In this document: piece by piece, positions 43,365-52,395 of the stretch | How positions within the stretch are numbered: position 1 is the first letter of the stretch | Layout of the letters: each line of letters starts with the position of its first letter | NCBI GenBank assembly: GCA_958295915.1 | Contig: OY282381.1 | Coordinates: 642,722 to 706,721, forward strand | Direction of reading: 5' to 3' | DNA: 64,000 bases | Origin: an uncultured Caldilineaceae bacterium | Lineage (GTDB): Bacteria; Chloroflexota; Anaerolineae; Caldilineales; Caldilineaceae | Translations under genes and position numbers: made by a program | Notes under the pieces: generated by a model | Database searches by the model: none | The model's input: only the letters and a program-made list of their open reading frames with translations | Told to the model about the DNA's origin: nothing

Positions 43365-43413
43365 CGGTCGGTGGTCGGTGCAGTTACTGCCGTTTCTGGT
43401 CACTAGCCACTGC
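43354..43413. repeat. Inverted repeat between convergent pucR-like and trpA genes
   Basis: GCAGTGGCTAG (43354-43364) and CTAGCCACTGC (43403-43413) form a perfect 11-bp inverted repeat. The left arm includes the regulator stop and the right arm encodes part of the TrpA C-terminus (SHTAVASDQ). The sequence recurs at 62338-62398 (GCAGTGGCTAGTGGCCAGTA). Confidence 0.8.
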
Positions 43414-44208
43414 AGTATGGCTGCCGACCGCAAGCTCCTCGGCCAAGGTCCGCACTGCGGCGATGCCAGACGCCGAACCGGCAGCCTTTACCAGCGCAGA
43501 ACCGACGATAACACCCTCGACAATCTCCGCCACCTTGGCCGCCTGGGGGCCGGTGCTGATGCCGAAGCCAACAGCCAGAGGCAGATCTGTATGCCGACGC
43601 ACTCGCTTGACGAATCCCAACAGATCCGATGGTAGTTCCTCACGCGCGCCGGTGATGCCGGTCACACTGACGAGATACACGAACCCGGTGGCGTGCCGGG
43701 TTACGGCTTGTATGCGTTCTTCGGTACTGGTAGGGGCAAGCAGATAGATTGTGGCCAGCCCGGCCTGCCGGCAAGCAGGTTCCAGCAGTTCCGATTCTCC
43801 CGGCGGCAAATCGGGAACGATCAGGCCATCGATGCCAGCCTCTGCCGCATCGGCCACGAAGCGTTCTTCGCCGTAGGCTAGAATCGGATTGTAGTAGCTC
43901 ATGGCGCAAAAGGGTTTTCCCACACCCTGCGCCCGTAGTTCTCGCACCATTTGCAGGCAGTCGGCAACGGTCGTGCCGCCGACGAGAGCCGCGTAGGTAG
44001 CGGATTGAATCGTCGGCCCGTCGGCCAGGGGGTCGCTGTGGGGAATGCCGATTTCGAAAAGATCCGCGCCGGCTTCCGTCAGGGCAGCGATCACCTCCAA
44101 AGATGCCTGCCGGTTGGGATAGCCCATAGCATGATAGGGCATAAATGCAGCGCTTTCTGCCCGCTTCAAATCGCGAAAAACCTGTTCAATGCGTTCGATT
44201 CCGCTCAT
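43384..44208 (-). CDS. trpA: Tryptophan synthase alpha subunit
   Basis: 274 aa TIM-barrel subunit cleaving indole-3-glycerol phosphate to indole. Seen: [32 protein letters not shown] with the catalytic glutamate, YYNPILAYG and [13 protein letters not shown] with the catalytic aspartate, and GFGISTGPQ / GVIVGSALV. The usual SxTG is [11 protein letters not shown]. The C-terminal residues ([12 protein letters not shown]) are encoded by a dispersed repeat. 30 bp after trpB. Last gene of the reverse operon. Confidence 0.96.
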   Translation of the reverse strand: MSGIERIEQVFRDLKRAESAAFMPYHAMGYPNRQASLEVIAALTEAGADLFEIGIPHSDPLADGPTIQSATYAALVGGTTVADCLQMVRELRAQGVGKPFCAMSYYNPILAYGEERFVADAAEAGIDGLIVPDLPPGESELLEPACRQAGLATIYLLAPTSTEERIQAVTRHATGFVYLVSVTGITGAREELPSDLLGFVKRVRRHTDLPLAVGFGISTGPQAAKVAEIVEGVIVGSALVKAAGSASGIAAVRTLAEELAVGSHTAVASDQKRQ

Positions 44209-44238
44209 CTTTCACCTCGCGCTCAAAGTTAGCGCAAC

Positions 44239-45489
44239 TTACCTTTCTCCGCCTACCGTCTTCATGACTGTGCCCAAATCCTTGTCACCCCGCCCGCTGA
44301 GATTGACTAGAATCACCTGATCCCGCGCCATTTGTGGGGCCAATTCCAGCACGTGCCCGATGGCGTGGGCGCTTTCCAAGGCGGGGATAATCCCCTCCAG
44401 TTCGCACAGAGCTTTGAACCCCTTCAGGGTCTGCGCGTCTGTGCAATAGGTGTATTGGGAGCGGCCCATATCCCGCAGCCAGGCATGTTCCGGCCCAACG
44501 CTGGCATAGTCCAGGCCGGCGGAAATCGAATGGGTGAGGGCGATTTGCCCGTCGCTATCCTGAAGGACATAGCTCTTGGTACCCTGCAGGACACCAAGTC
44601 GGCCCAGTTTCGGGTCGGCAAAACGGGCGGCGTGCGCGCCGCCTTCAATGCCGTGGCCGCCGGCCTCCACGCCAACGAGGCGAACGGTCTCCTCCTCCAG
44701 AAAGGGATGAAAGATACCGATGGCGTTGCTGCCGCCGCCGACACAGGCGACGATCACATCCGGCAATCGTCCAGGGCCCCCTTGGGCGGTGTCCTGCATC
44801 TGGCTGTAGGCTTCGCAGCCGATAATCGATTGGAAGTCCCGCACCATCGCCGGGTAGGGATGAGGGCCGAGGACGCTGCCCAGTAGGTAATGGGTGGTTG
44901 CCACGTTCGTTACCCAATCTCGGATGGCCTCGTTGATGGCGTCTTTTAAGGTCTGGGAACCGCTATCCACCGACCGCACTTCCGTGCTGAGCAACTGCAT
45001 GCGGAAGACATTCGGTTTCTGGCGTTCCATGTCAACAATGCCCATATAGACAACGCATTCGATGCCCAACAGCGCGGCCGCGGTGGCGGTGGCGACGCCG
45101 TGCTGGCCGGCGCCTGTTTCGGCGACGATACGCGTTTTGCCCATTTTGCGCTTCATCAGCAGCGCCTGGCCCAGGGCATTGTTGATTTTGTGGGCGCCGG
45201 AGTGGGCCAGATCTTCCCGTTTCAGGTAGATCTGGGCTCCGCCCAGGCGCTCGCTCAAGCGGCGAGCATATGTGAGTGGAGTCGGGCGGCCTACGTATGT
45301 ATGCTGCAAGTGGGCCAACTCCGCCATGAATTCTCCATCATCGCGGGCCTGAAGGTATGCCTCTTCCAGCTCATCCAGCGCGGGCATGAGCGTCTCCGGC
45401 ACATATTTGCCGCCGTACGGCCCGAAACGGCCGCTCTCGTCCGGCACAGCGCGATAGTTGACAGATGTTGATGTGGTGGTGAGAACCAT
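44239..45489 (-). CDS. trpB: Tryptophan synthase beta subunit
   Basis: 416 aa PLP enzyme joining indole and serine. Seen: [34 protein letters not shown], the PLP lysine in [52 protein letters not shown] and a C-terminal [10 protein letters not shown]. Full length, no anomalies. Confidence 0.97.
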   Translation of the reverse strand: MVLTTTSTSVNYRAVPDESGRFGPYGGKYVPETLMPALDELEEAYLQARDDGEFMAELAHLQHTYVGRPTPLTYARRLSERLGGAQIYLKREDLAHSGAHKINNALGQALLMKRKMGKTRIVAETGAGQHGVATATAAALLGIECVVYMGIVDMERQKPNVFRMQLLSTEVRSVDSGSQTLKDAINEAIRDWVTNVATTHYLLGSVLGPHPYPAMVRDFQSIIGCEAYSQMQDTAQGGPGRLPDVIVACVGGGSNAIGIFHPFLEEETVRLVGVEAGGHGIEGGAHAARFADPKLGRLGVLQGTKSYVLQDSDGQIALTHSISAGLDYASVGPEHAWLRDMGRSQYTYCTDAQTLKGFKALCELEGIIPALESAHAIGHVLELAPQMARDQVILVNLSGRGDKDLGTVMKTVGGER

Positions 45490-45535
45490 CTAAAGTTCCT
45501 CAAATTGAGATTGGCGACGGATTTGAATCCACTGG

Positions 45536-45562
45536 GATCGCGGGCGTCTCGCCCGCTTTCTA
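45536..45562. repeat. GC-rich hairpin GCGGGCGTCTCGCCCGC
   Basis: Perfect GCGGGCG/CGCCCGC stem with a TCT loop, preceded by CTGGGAT, between aroE and trpB. The same CTGGG..CGCGGGCGTCTCGCCCGC occurs at 49072-49096 in the same operon. Confidence 0.8.
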
Positions 45563-45566
45563 CCCG

Positions 45567-46502
45567 TCATGCACGGTCGAAGATGATATTTGTGGCCCGC
45601 TGCATCACATCCACCGGCGCGGCTTCGCCGGTCCATGCTTCCCAGGCGATCGCGCCCTGATACACGAGCATGCCCAGGCCACCTATGGCTGTGGCCCCGT
45701 CTGTGGAGGCCAATTGCAACAGCCGAGTCATGGCTGGGTTGTAGACCAGGTCGTAGACGATCTGATCGTCCCGAAACTCCACATCTTCCTCCCAAGGCAG
45801 CCCTTCGATGCGCGGCTCCATTCCCAGAGAGGTACAGTTGACGATCAGATCAGCAGTCTCTGCACTGGCGGTCACATCATCGGGGAATGGCGCGCTGCGC
45901 ATGCAAATGTCCGGAAAGTAGGATTGCATTGTTGCGGCCAGATCGACAGCCTTGGCAACGGTGCGATTGAGTATAGTAACCGAATGCGCGCCGGCCTCAG
46001 CCAGCCCGTACACGATCGCCCTGGAGGAGCCTCCAGCGCCAATAACCAGCGCCCGCTTGCCGGCGGGATCGACTGCGTGGGCCCGCAGATCGGCGATGAA
46101 TCCGGCGGCGTCGGTATTGTCGCCGCTGAGGTGTCGATCCTCATCCACGACAATTGTGTTGACCGCGCCAATGGCCTCAGCCGCCGGCGTCCAGCGGTCC
46201 AGATGGGACATCACGGCCTGCTTGTGGGGCACCGTCACATTGACGCCTCGCAGGCCCAGAGCCGGCAGGCCGGCGACAGCTTCCGCCACCCGCTCCGGCG
46301 GCACGGGAAATGCCAGATAACGCCAGTTCATACGCCGGGCGGCAAAGGCTGCGTTGTGCATTTGCGGGCTGATCGAATGGGTGATAGGCCAGCCTATCAG
46401 GCCGACGAGTGTGGTGGCGGCGGTAATGTCCGTCGGAAGTAGCTCCGAGTCGGTGGCGTCTGGTCGCCGCGAGTCGGATGTGTGTTGCTGTGGTTCAGTC
46501 AT
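45567..46502 (-). CDS. aroE: Shikimate dehydrogenase
   Basis: 311 aa NADP-dependent enzyme reducing 3-dehydroshikimate. Seen: LVGLIGWPITHSISPQMHN with the shikimate-binding serines, NVTVPHKQAVMSH with the catalytic lysine, DNTDAAGF with catalytic aspartate, ALVIGAGGSSRAIVYGL and the NRT pocket (TILNRTVAKA), GGLGMLVYQGAIAWEAWTG. The start is placed at the ATG 46500-46502, overlapping the aroA stop by 8 bp (a GGGACG RBS is present); the ATG at 46517 is an alternative. Confidence 0.95.
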   Translation of the reverse strand: MTEPQQHTSDSRRPDATDSELLPTDITAATTLVGLIGWPITHSISPQMHNAAFAARRMNWRYLAFPVPPERVAEAVAGLPALGLRGVNVTVPHKQAVMSHLDRWTPAAEAIGAVNTIVVDEDRHLSGDNTDAAGFIADLRAHAVDPAGKRALVIGAGGSSRAIVYGLAEAGAHSVTILNRTVAKAVDLAATMQSYFPDICMRSAPFPDDVTASAETADLIVNCTSLGMEPRIEGLPWEEDVEFRDDQIVYDLVYNPAMTRLLQLASTDGATAIGGLGMLVYQGAIAWEAWTGEAAPVDVMQRATNIIFDRA

Positions 46503-47826
46503 TTTTTTTCGTCCCATCCGTCTCTTGCACGTCCACGTTCAGCGCGCGCAAAGTCGACTCGAAGCCGGGAAAACTATCAGCGGTTACATGCGCATTGTAA
46601 ATTGTGGTCTCGCCTTTGGCAATCAAGCTGGCCACGGCCAGGGCCATTGCCAGCCGGTGGTCCCCGTGGCTGTCGACGACTGTACCGCTAAGTTGCGTCG
46701 GCCCGTCAACGATGAAACCGTCCGCGGTCTCTTGGATCTGTGCCCCCATCTTTTTCAGTTCGGAGACGGTCGTGGCGATGCGATCTGTCTCTTTCACCCG
46801 CAGTTCCTGGGCGTCTCGCACAACGGTGCGGCCTTGGGCTTGGGTGGCGGCCACAGCGAGAACCGGCAGCTCGTCGATCATGGTAACGATCCGCTCGCCC
46901 CCGAACTGCGTGCCCCGCAGCCCGCCGCCGCTGACCACCAGACTCGCCAGCGGTTCACCGCCCTGGAGCGAGCGATCTTTGCGTAGGATGTCGGCCCCCA
47001 TTTCGATGAGAGCATCGACGATGCCTGTGCGGGTCGAGTTGATGCCTACGTTGACAATCGTCAGTTTGCTGTCCGGCTGGGCAGAGGCAGCCACGAGCAG
47101 GAAGGCGGCAGAGGAGATATCGCCGGGGATGGTGATATCCAAGGGTTGCAGCGGGGTTTGGGGGCGTTCGCTGTGAATCGTGTTGCCAAGGACAGTGACC
47201 GGCGCGCCCATTGCGCCCAGCATCCGCTCGGTGTGATCCCGGGCCGGCCCCGGCTGGCGCACAATAGTCAATCCGTGGGCGTACAGGCCCGCCAAGAGAA
47301 GGCAGCTTTTCACTTGCGCGCTGGCGATGGGCATGGGGTATTCGATGGCGTTCAGCCGACTGGGCGCAATGGTCAAGGGCGCGTATTTGCCATTTTGACG
47401 TCCGAAGATCCGCGCGTTCATCGTGCGTAGGGGATCGACGATTCGGCCCATCGGACGGCCTCGGATCTGGCCTGTGCCGTTGAGAACGCTCATGAATGTC
47501 TGGCCCGCCAGAAGTCCTGCCATCAGACGCATCGTCGTGCCGCTGTTGTCGCAGTCGAGTACGTTATCCGGCTCTTGCAGGCCATCGAGACCAACGCCGT
47601 GTATCTCCAGTTGCGTGTCGTTGATTTCGTCGATGGACACACCCAGCGCCCGCATGATGCCTATGGTGGCCCGACAGTCATGACCGTCAAGAAAGTTACG
47701 AATACATGTGCGTCCTTCGGCAATCGAACCGAAGATCACTGCCCGATGGCTGATGGATTTGTCGCCGGGAACGGCGCATTGACCTTTCAGGGGCTGATCG
47801 CCGCGGATGGTGAGGATATCGGTCAT
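46495..47826 (-). CDS. aroA: 3-Phosphoshikimate 1-carboxyvinyltransferase (EPSP synthase)
   Basis: 443 aa enzyme of shikimate step 6. Seen: VPGDKSISHRAVIFGSIAEG, LDCDNSGTTMRLMAGLLAG, GRPMGRIVDPLR, SAQVKSCLLLAGLYA, RDHTERMLGAMG and VNVGINSTRTG. The four short motifs used to separate class II (glyphosate-insensitive) enzymes, GDKx, SAQxK, RxHxE and NxTR, are all present (GDKS, SAQVK, RDHTE, NSTR). ATG at 47824-47826. Confidence 0.96.
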   Translation of the reverse strand: MTDILTIRGDQPLKGQCAVPGDKSISHRAVIFGSIAEGRTCIRNFLDGHDCRATIGIMRALGVSIDEINDTQLEIHGVGLDGLQEPDNVLDCDNSGTTMRLMAGLLAGQTFMSVLNGTGQIRGRPMGRIVDPLRTMNARIFGRQNGKYAPLTIAPSRLNAIEYPMPIASAQVKSCLLLAGLYAHGLTIVRQPGPARDHTERMLGAMGAPVTVLGNTIHSERPQTPLQPLDITIPGDISSAAFLLVAASAQPDSKLTIVNVGINSTRTGIVDALIEMGADILRKDRSLQGGEPLASLVVSGGGLRGTQFGGERIVTMIDELPVLAVAATQAQGRTVVRDAQELRVKETDRIATTVSELKKMGAQIQETADGFIVDGPTQLSGTVVDSHGDHRLAMALAVASLIAKGETTIYNAHVTADSFPGFESTLRALNVDVQETDGTKKND

Positions 47827-47841
47827 GAGGGCTACCTTTAC

Positions 47842-47876
47842 GGTTGCAATGCGCCTCTTTCGAGCAGAGGCGCGCT
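47842..47876 (+). repeat. Hairpin repeat, family A, loop inverted
   Basis: GGTTGCAATGC, then GCGCCTC-TTTCGAGCA-GAGGCGC. The loop is the exact reverse complement of TGCTCGAAA while the GGTTGCAATGC flank keeps its forward position. Confidence 0.9.
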
Positions 47877-47910
47877 GAGTGAAGAGTAAGCGATTGCGTG
47901 CGCGTCCATT

Positions 47911-48123
47911 TCAGGAGGCGGCAGATACGGACTCCAGCTGTATCTCACATTCAGCAGACAGGAAATCGACACTTCCCAAAACCTTAGGTGGATCACTGAT
48001 CGAATTCTCCAGGAACCAGTCCGGAGGCGCCAGCCGAGCAGCGGGTAAGAAACGCGCCTGTGCGACGAGCAAGGGATGATGCCGGAGAACCTGCTCGACT
48101 GTCTGGAAGTCGCTAAACGCCAT
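47911..48123 (-). CDS. Small protein, unrecognised, in the aro operon
   Basis: 70 aa from the ATG at 48121-48123, preceded by a strong AAGGAGAGG. Starts FSDFQTVEQVLRHHPLLVAQ then RFLPAARLAPPDWFLENSIS. The -VLR-HP---V---RFLP----PDWFL pattern reminds me of the N-terminus of longer uncharacterised proteins, so this may be a truncated remnant, but I cannot name the family. It lies between tyrA and aroA on the same strand with 27 bp to the tyrA stop. Confidence 0.5.
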   Translation of the reverse strand: MAFSDFQTVEQVLRHHPLLVAQARFLPAARLAPPDWFLENSISDPPKVLGSVDFLSAECEIQLESVSAAS

Positions 48124-48150
48124 GGTTGCCTCTCCTTGGTGACTACTGAA

Positions 48151-49020
48151 CTATGGCTTCCGCCAATTCGCCCGCATCTGCTGGGATCGAGTCAACTTCG
48201 CCCGCAGGGTCTGTTCGTCACCGTCTGCGAGTAGGGAGCGCAGTTCCTGCAGATGAGCGGACAGCGTGCCCAACTGCGCCAGAACCGCGCTGCGATTGGT
48301 CATCAGGATATCCAGGAACATCTGCGTATCACTGGCTGCCACCCGGCTGGTGTCGCGAAAACCACCGGCGGCCAGCTCCCAAACAGCGGCATCGGCGGCG
48401 CCGCTATCCGCTACCGTGTGGACCAAGGCGCTTGCCAGCAGAAAGGGCAGATGGCTGATCGCGGCCACGAGCCGATCATGGCGGGCCGGCTCCAGCACAA
48501 TGGGAAAGGCTCCGATTGCGGTAGCCAGTTCAGTGGCCAGGGTGATAGTTTCCGGGGTTGTGCAGGGTAGGGGCGTGAGTACCCATGGCGCGCCCTCGTA
48601 CAGTCCGCTTTGCGCGGCCGCGTAGCCGGCCGTCTCTTTGCCGGTCATGGGATGTCCCCCGATGGGCTGAACCGTCGCCGGCAACCGGCTCATTGCCGCG
48701 CAGATTTCGGCCTTCGTGCTACCCATATCCATCACGACGGTACCCGGCCACAGGATTGGCCCCAATGTCTCCAGCATGGCGATCACTGCCCGCACCGGTG
48801 TGGATAGAATGACGACATCGGCGCCGGCGACACCGGAATTCAGATCGGTCGTCGCCAGATCGACAGCGTTTTCGTGAAAGGAGCGCAATATTGTGCTGAG
48901 GCTGCGCGTGACACCCCGTACCTCCCGGCACAGGTTGCGCTGTTTCAGATCCATACACAGGCTTGCGCCCATCAGGCCCAGCCCGATGACGGCAACACTG
49001 CAATCGGCGAGAGATTTCAT
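48151..49020 (-). CDS. tyrA: Prephenate dehydrogenase
   Basis: 289 aa NAD-dependent enzyme giving 4-hydroxyphenylpyruvate. Seen: Rossmann [13 protein letters not shown] near residue 10, [24 protein letters not shown], the signature [20 protein letters not shown] with the catalytic histidine, and [12 protein letters not shown] with the substrate-binding arginine/histidine region. No ACT domain is visible. Start at ATG 49018-49020; an in-frame ATG at 49032 is possible. Confidence 0.94.
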   Translation of the reverse strand: MKSLADCSVAVIGLGLMGASLCMDLKQRNLCREVRGVTRSLSTILRSFHENAVDLATTDLNSGVAGADVVILSTPVRAVIAMLETLGPILWPGTVVMDMGSTKAEICAAMSRLPATVQPIGGHPMTGKETAGYAAAQSGLYEGAPWVLTPLPCTTPETITLATELATAIGAFPIVLEPARHDRLVAAISHLPFLLASALVHTVADSGAADAAVWELAAGGFRDTSRVAASDTQMFLDILMTNRSAVLAQLGTLSAHLQELRSLLADGDEQTLRAKLTRSQQMRANWRKP

Positions 49021-49071
49021 TACACAATACAAGGGGCAATGAGGGATAAGGGAGCGACGGTTTGCGTCTGG

Positions 49072-49096
49072 GCTCGCGGGCGTCTCGCCCGCGGCC
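49072..49096. repeat. GC-rich hairpin GCGGGCGTCTCGCCCGC
   Basis: CGCGGGCG-TCT-CGCCCGCG, a perfect 8-bp stem preceded by CTGGGCT; second copy of the element at 45536, in the gap between aroF and tyrA. Confidence 0.8.
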
Positions 49097-49149
49097 CATC
49101 CGGCTCACTGCGCGCGCGTCGCTCCACAATCCCTTGAGATACCCATGCC

Positions 49150-50166
49150 TCAGAGCTCGCGTCCGACAGCGCTGGCAATCGCCTGCAACTCCTGCATCAG
49201 CTGGCCGAAACGCTCGAATGTGAGACTTTGCGCGCCGTCGCTCCAGGCTTTTGACGGGTTCGGATGCACTTCGATCATCAAGGCATCGGCCCCGGCGGCA
49301 ACGGCGGCTTTCGCTACCGGGGCTACATACTCCCACTGGCCGGTTCCGTGGGCCGGATCGGCCACGACTGGCAGATGCGTGAGTCGCTTCAACACCGGGA
49401 TGGCGTTGATGTCAAAGGTATTGCGGGTGGCAGTTTCATAGGTGCGAATACCTCGCTCGCAAACCATCACCTGCATATTGCCGTTGCTCAGGATGTATTC
49501 AGCCCCCATCAGCAGTTCCTGAATCGTACCGCTGATGCCCCGCTTGAGGAAGACGGGTTTGCTCGTCTTGCCTACGGCCTTCAGCAGCGGATAGTTCTGG
49601 TTGTTGCGCGCGCCAATCTGAAAAATATCGGTATAGTCGCCAACCAGTTCGATGTCTTCCGAACTCATTACTTCTGTAATGATCGGCAGACCGGTCTGCT
49701 GCCTGGCTTCGGCCAGATATTTGAGGCCCTCTTCGCCCAGCCCCTGAAAGCTGTACGGGCTGCTACGGGGTTTGAAGGCCCCACCCCGCAGCATAGAGCC
49801 TCCGGCCTCCTTCACCGCGTGAGCCGTCTCCAGGATCTGCTCCCGGCTTTCCACACTGCACGGGCCGGCCATGACAACGATCTTTTGACCGCCGACGCTG
49901 ACCCCGTTGACCGGGATCTGCGTCGATGTCTGGACGAAATCCCGGCTGGCGAATTTGTACGGCTGCATAATACGGACGGTCTTCTCAACGCCATCCAGCA
50001 CTTCGAAGGTGTCCTGCTGAAGCAGATAATCGTCCGCGCCGATGATGCCGACGATTGTGCGGGCTTCGCCTCGGCTCAGATGCACTTTGTAGCCGAGGTC
50101 CTCTACCCGCTTGACGACTGTTTCCACCTGATCCGGTGTTGCGTTCTGTTTCATGACGACGATCAT
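49150..50166 (-). CDS. aroF: DAHP synthase, type I-beta with regulatory N-terminal domain
   Basis: 338 aa enzyme of the first committed step (PEP + erythrose-4-P). Residues 1-70 form the ferredoxin-like (ACT-like) regulatory domain seen in Thermotoga-type enzymes ([20 protein letters not shown]), which mediates feedback inhibition. The catalytic barrel follows: [40 protein letters not shown] and [10 protein letters not shown], with metal ligands in C-H-E-D positions. ATG at 50164-50166. The gap to pheA (50167-50297) holds nothing recognisable. Confidence 0.95.
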   Translation of the reverse strand: MIVVMKQNATPDQVETVVKRVEDLGYKVHLSRGEARTIVGIIGADDYLLQQDTFEVLDGVEKTVRIMQPYKFASRDFVQTSTQIPVNGVSVGGQKIVVMAGPCSVESREQILETAHAVKEAGGSMLRGGAFKPRSSPYSFQGLGEEGLKYLAEARQQTGLPIITEVMSSEDIELVGDYTDIFQIGARNNQNYPLLKAVGKTSKPVFLKRGISGTIQELLMGAEYILSNGNMQVMVCERGIRTYETATRNTFDINAIPVLKRLTHLPVVADPAHGTGQWEYVAPVAKAAVAAGADALMIEVHPNPSKAWSDGAQSLTFERFGQLMQELQAIASAVGREL

Positions 50167-50297
50167 TGACAGATCCTTTGCTATTACAGATTTATGATTG
50201 ACATATCAATAGGTGATGAATGCTTTGCGCGGCGGGTGTTCACTCTCCTCTGCCTACGCATTGCTCATTCAAATTACACCAACACGGCTCCCTTTTT

Positions 50298-51155
50298 CTA
50301 AATCTGCAAGATGGCCTCCTGCGTGTAGCGGTCCGTACTGAGTTGTGGCGCCGCGGGATAACTACCCAACATCTTGACAAACGCCGCCCGGTTGAGCAGG
50401 CCCAAAAGCGCAGCGCTACAGTCCGGGTCTTGCCAGTGACCCTCGAAATCCAGATAAAATACATACTGCCAGGGCCGGTTGCGCCGGGGGCGGCTCTCCA
50501 GCTTGGCGAGATTGATGTTGCGATCGGCAAACTCGCCGAGACAGGCGTACAACGCGCCGGGGCTGTGTGGCGTGGCAAAGACGAGGGAGGTCTTGGACAT
50601 TTCCGTCCGTTCCGCTTCGCCTCTGCCGATGATAAAGAAACGGGTAAAGTTGTAGTGCAGGTCCTCGATGCCCTGCTGGACGATCTCCAGGTCATAAATC
50701 TCTGCGGCCAGAGAACTGGCGATCACGCCCACATTCGACTCTGGGTTCTCCGCCAGTTCTTTGGCGCTGCCGGCTGTATCATACCAGGGAATGGCTGCGT
50801 AGCCGTTGCGGTTGAGAAAACCTTCGCACTGCGCCAACGCTTGGGGATGGCTGCGCACCTGCTCAATTTTGTCGCCATTGCCGGGCACTGTCAGCAGGTT
50901 GTGCTGCACGCGCAAAAGGATTTCGCCCTGAACCCGAAAGTCGTGATCCAGCAGCAGGTCATAGGCTTTGTTGACGCTACCGGCGAGAGAATTCTCCACC
51001 GGCACGACTCCCACTGTGGCGCGCTCTTCGTCCAGAGACGCGAAGATATTCTCAAATGTCCGACAGGGCGCCGTATCGACCTCGGCTCCGAACTGTTGAC
51101 GGATGGCTTCTTCGGAGTATGCGCCATGCTCTCCCTGAAATGCGACAATTGACAT
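50298..51155 (-). CDS. pheA: Prephenate dehydratase
   Basis: 285 aa enzyme making phenylpyruvate, with a C-terminal ACT domain for Phe feedback. Seen: [20 protein letters not shown] at the N-terminus, [31 protein letters not shown] (TRF motif) and the ACT region [20 protein letters not shown] with [21 protein letters not shown] (ESRP motif). No chorismate mutase domain, which is supplied separately by aroH. Start at ATG 51155 after GGAG; open frame continues to 51203. Confidence 0.95.
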   Translation of the reverse strand: MSIVAFQGEHGAYSEEAIRQQFGAEVDTAPCRTFENIFASLDEERATVGVVPVENSLAGSVNKAYDLLLDHDFRVQGEILLRVQHNLLTVPGNGDKIEQVRSHPQALAQCEGFLNRNGYAAIPWYDTAGSAKELAENPESNVGVIASSLAAEIYDLEIVQQGIEDLHYNFTRFFIIGRGEAERTEMSKTSLVFATPHSPGALYACLGEFADRNINLAKLESRPRRNRPWQYVFYLDFEGHWQDPDCSAALLGLLNRAAFVKMLGSYPAAPQLSTDRYTQEAILQI

Positions 51156-51263
51156 CGGACTGCTCCATGTTGCGAATTGTGTATTGCGTACGGGGACATT
51201 CATCGTCAGACATCCCTCGCGCCCAATCTCTCATCCCCAAACACCTGATCCTCATCGACTTCA

Positions 51264-51683
51264 TCAGCCTGTCAGTTGCTCATCGATCCAACGGTTGAGT
51301 TCGTCTATATCGATCTCTTCGGCGAGGCTTTTGTCCGGGCGCAGACTTTGGGCTTCGTTCAGATAGATATGCTGAATTTGCGACTGCGGCATGTCGGTAT
51401 TCCAGTGCAGCAAAATGCGAATGCATCTGGGAAGACTGTTCGGCACTTCCATCTCATGCCCACAGAGGAGCGGCACTTCCATCCATCCCAACTGACGGGC
51501 TGCCAGCGCCGGATACTGGCTGACTACATCCTGGGTGGTAGTGAAAATGACACTCGCTACATCTTCGGAGTCGATTTTGTTCAGCCGAATTATCAATGCC
51601 AATAGTTCTCGGGTTGCCCGCAAAACTTCTTCCGGCGTGTCCCGTTCAACTGTTGTCGCTCCCCGCACTCCTCGACAGATCAC
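51264..51683 (-). CDS. aroH: Chorismate mutase, AroH type
   Basis: 139 aa mutase of the Bacillus AroH (trimeric, beta-alpha barrel) class. Seen: [20 protein letters not shown] with the conserved arginine, [31 protein letters not shown] and [19 protein letters not shown] start at 51681-51683 with GGAGAG upstream. First biosynthetic gene after the leader ORF and terminator at 51793-51820. Confidence 0.94.
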   Translation of the reverse strand: MICRGVRGATTVERDTPEEVLRATRELLALIIRLNKIDSEDVASVIFTTTQDVVSQYPALAARQLGWMEVPLLCGHEMEVPNSLPRCIRILLHWNTDMPQSQIQHIYLNEAQSLRPDKSLAEEIDIDELNRWIDEQLTG

Positions 51684-51787
51684 AGCTCTCTCCAGTTTCT
51701 CTCGAAAGGGACTGCAATCACTACTGAGGAGCAGACCCTTTCGAGATGGCGCTTTCTACTTCAGCGAGAACGCTTCTATACGAACAC

Positions 51788-51820
51788 AAAAAAAAGCGTG
51801 GAGAATCGTCTCCACGCTTT
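51788..51820 (-). terminator. Attenuator-type terminator before aroH
   Basis: Read on the minus strand: AAAGCGTGGAGA, CGAT loop, TCTCCACGCTTT (perfect 12-bp stem, 51793-51820), then eight U (A at 51788-51795 on the plus strand, overlapping the stem end). It sits 24 bp after the stop of the aromatic-rich leader ORF and 104 bp before aroH. Confidence 0.9.
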
Positions 51821-51844
51821 GAGTGTCTTTGACGCTGACTGTAC

Positions 51845-52069
51845 CTACACAGCCCAACGCTCCTCAACCAGCGGAGACGGCTGATTTATGCCGAAATAAT
51901 AACCGAACCAAAAGTTGCCAAAAGAAAACCCGCGCCACTCATAGCGCAGATTACTGGACAACAATATCTCGGCCGCGGTCGGTCCGTCCAACAGGTTGAT
52001 AGGCAACAGTGAGTCGTCCTCGCTACAGATCAGATCGGCAATTGATTTTGGCGCTTTTTCAGTGCTCAC
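51845..52069 (-). CDS. Aromatic-rich leader ORF (probable attenuation peptide)
   Basis: 74 codons from GTG 52067-52069 to TAG. Residues 43-59 read YEWRGFSFGNFWFGYYF: ten aromatic residues (F5, Y3, W2) in 17, with a further W72. Preceded by a near-consensus promoter (52123-52151) and GAGGACG; followed by a perfect terminator, then aroH-pheA-aroF-tyrA-aroA-aroE-trpB-trpA. The segment TCTCCGCT (51870-51877 complement), just after the aromatic run, can pair with AGC..GGAGA of the terminator left arm, giving an antiterminator when ribosomes stall. Much longer than enterobacterial leader peptides. An alternative is a small secreted or modified peptide. Confidence 0.7.
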   Translation of the reverse strand: MSTEKAPKSIADLICSEDDSLLPINLLDGPTAAEILLSSNLRYEWRGFSFGNFWFGYYFGINQPSPLVEERWAV

Positions 52070-52122
52070 TTTGTCAAGTCGTCCTCGCTGGGCAATCGAT
52101 TGGGATTCTCTCTACGATGAAA

Positions 52123-52151
52123 AGAATACCACATTGAAAATTCTTTGTCAA
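52123..52151 (-). promoter_or_regulatory. Promoter of the reverse aromatic operon
   Basis: On the minus strand TTGACA (52146-52151), 17-bp spacer, TATTCT (52123-52128). Transcription would start about 45 nt before the leader ORF. Confidence 0.88.
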
Positions 52152-52395
52152 TTCTTGCGCGCGTAAAACGCGTAAAAAAGCGAAAGATAAAGTTGCGCTC
52201 ACGCTCTTTTACAAGAGCAATCGATCATGAATCTGCCCGATGCGTCACAATACCTTCAAGATGATGAAGAGAACCACCTTATCTGCCCGCTTCTCGTCTT
52301 GCAGATCCATTTCTGTTCCCCGACAATAGCAAACAAGCGTTATCAAAATGAACGAGCATCAGCTCGACAACAGGAACATACGCAGGAGGAGAATC

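Noticed and set aside
45505..45530. GGATTTGAATCC resembling a tRNA T-arm
   Set aside because: No acceptor, D-arm or anticodon arm can be drawn around it; it lies between trpB and aroE beside a GC hairpin repeat.
51701..51750. TCTCGAAAGGG ... CCCTTTCGAGA inverted repeat between aroH and the attenuator, considered a family A copy
   Set aside because: It lacks the GCGCCTC/GAGGCGC stem and GTTGAATGC flank; it may add an mRNA hairpin before aroH but the evidence is only the 11-bp match.
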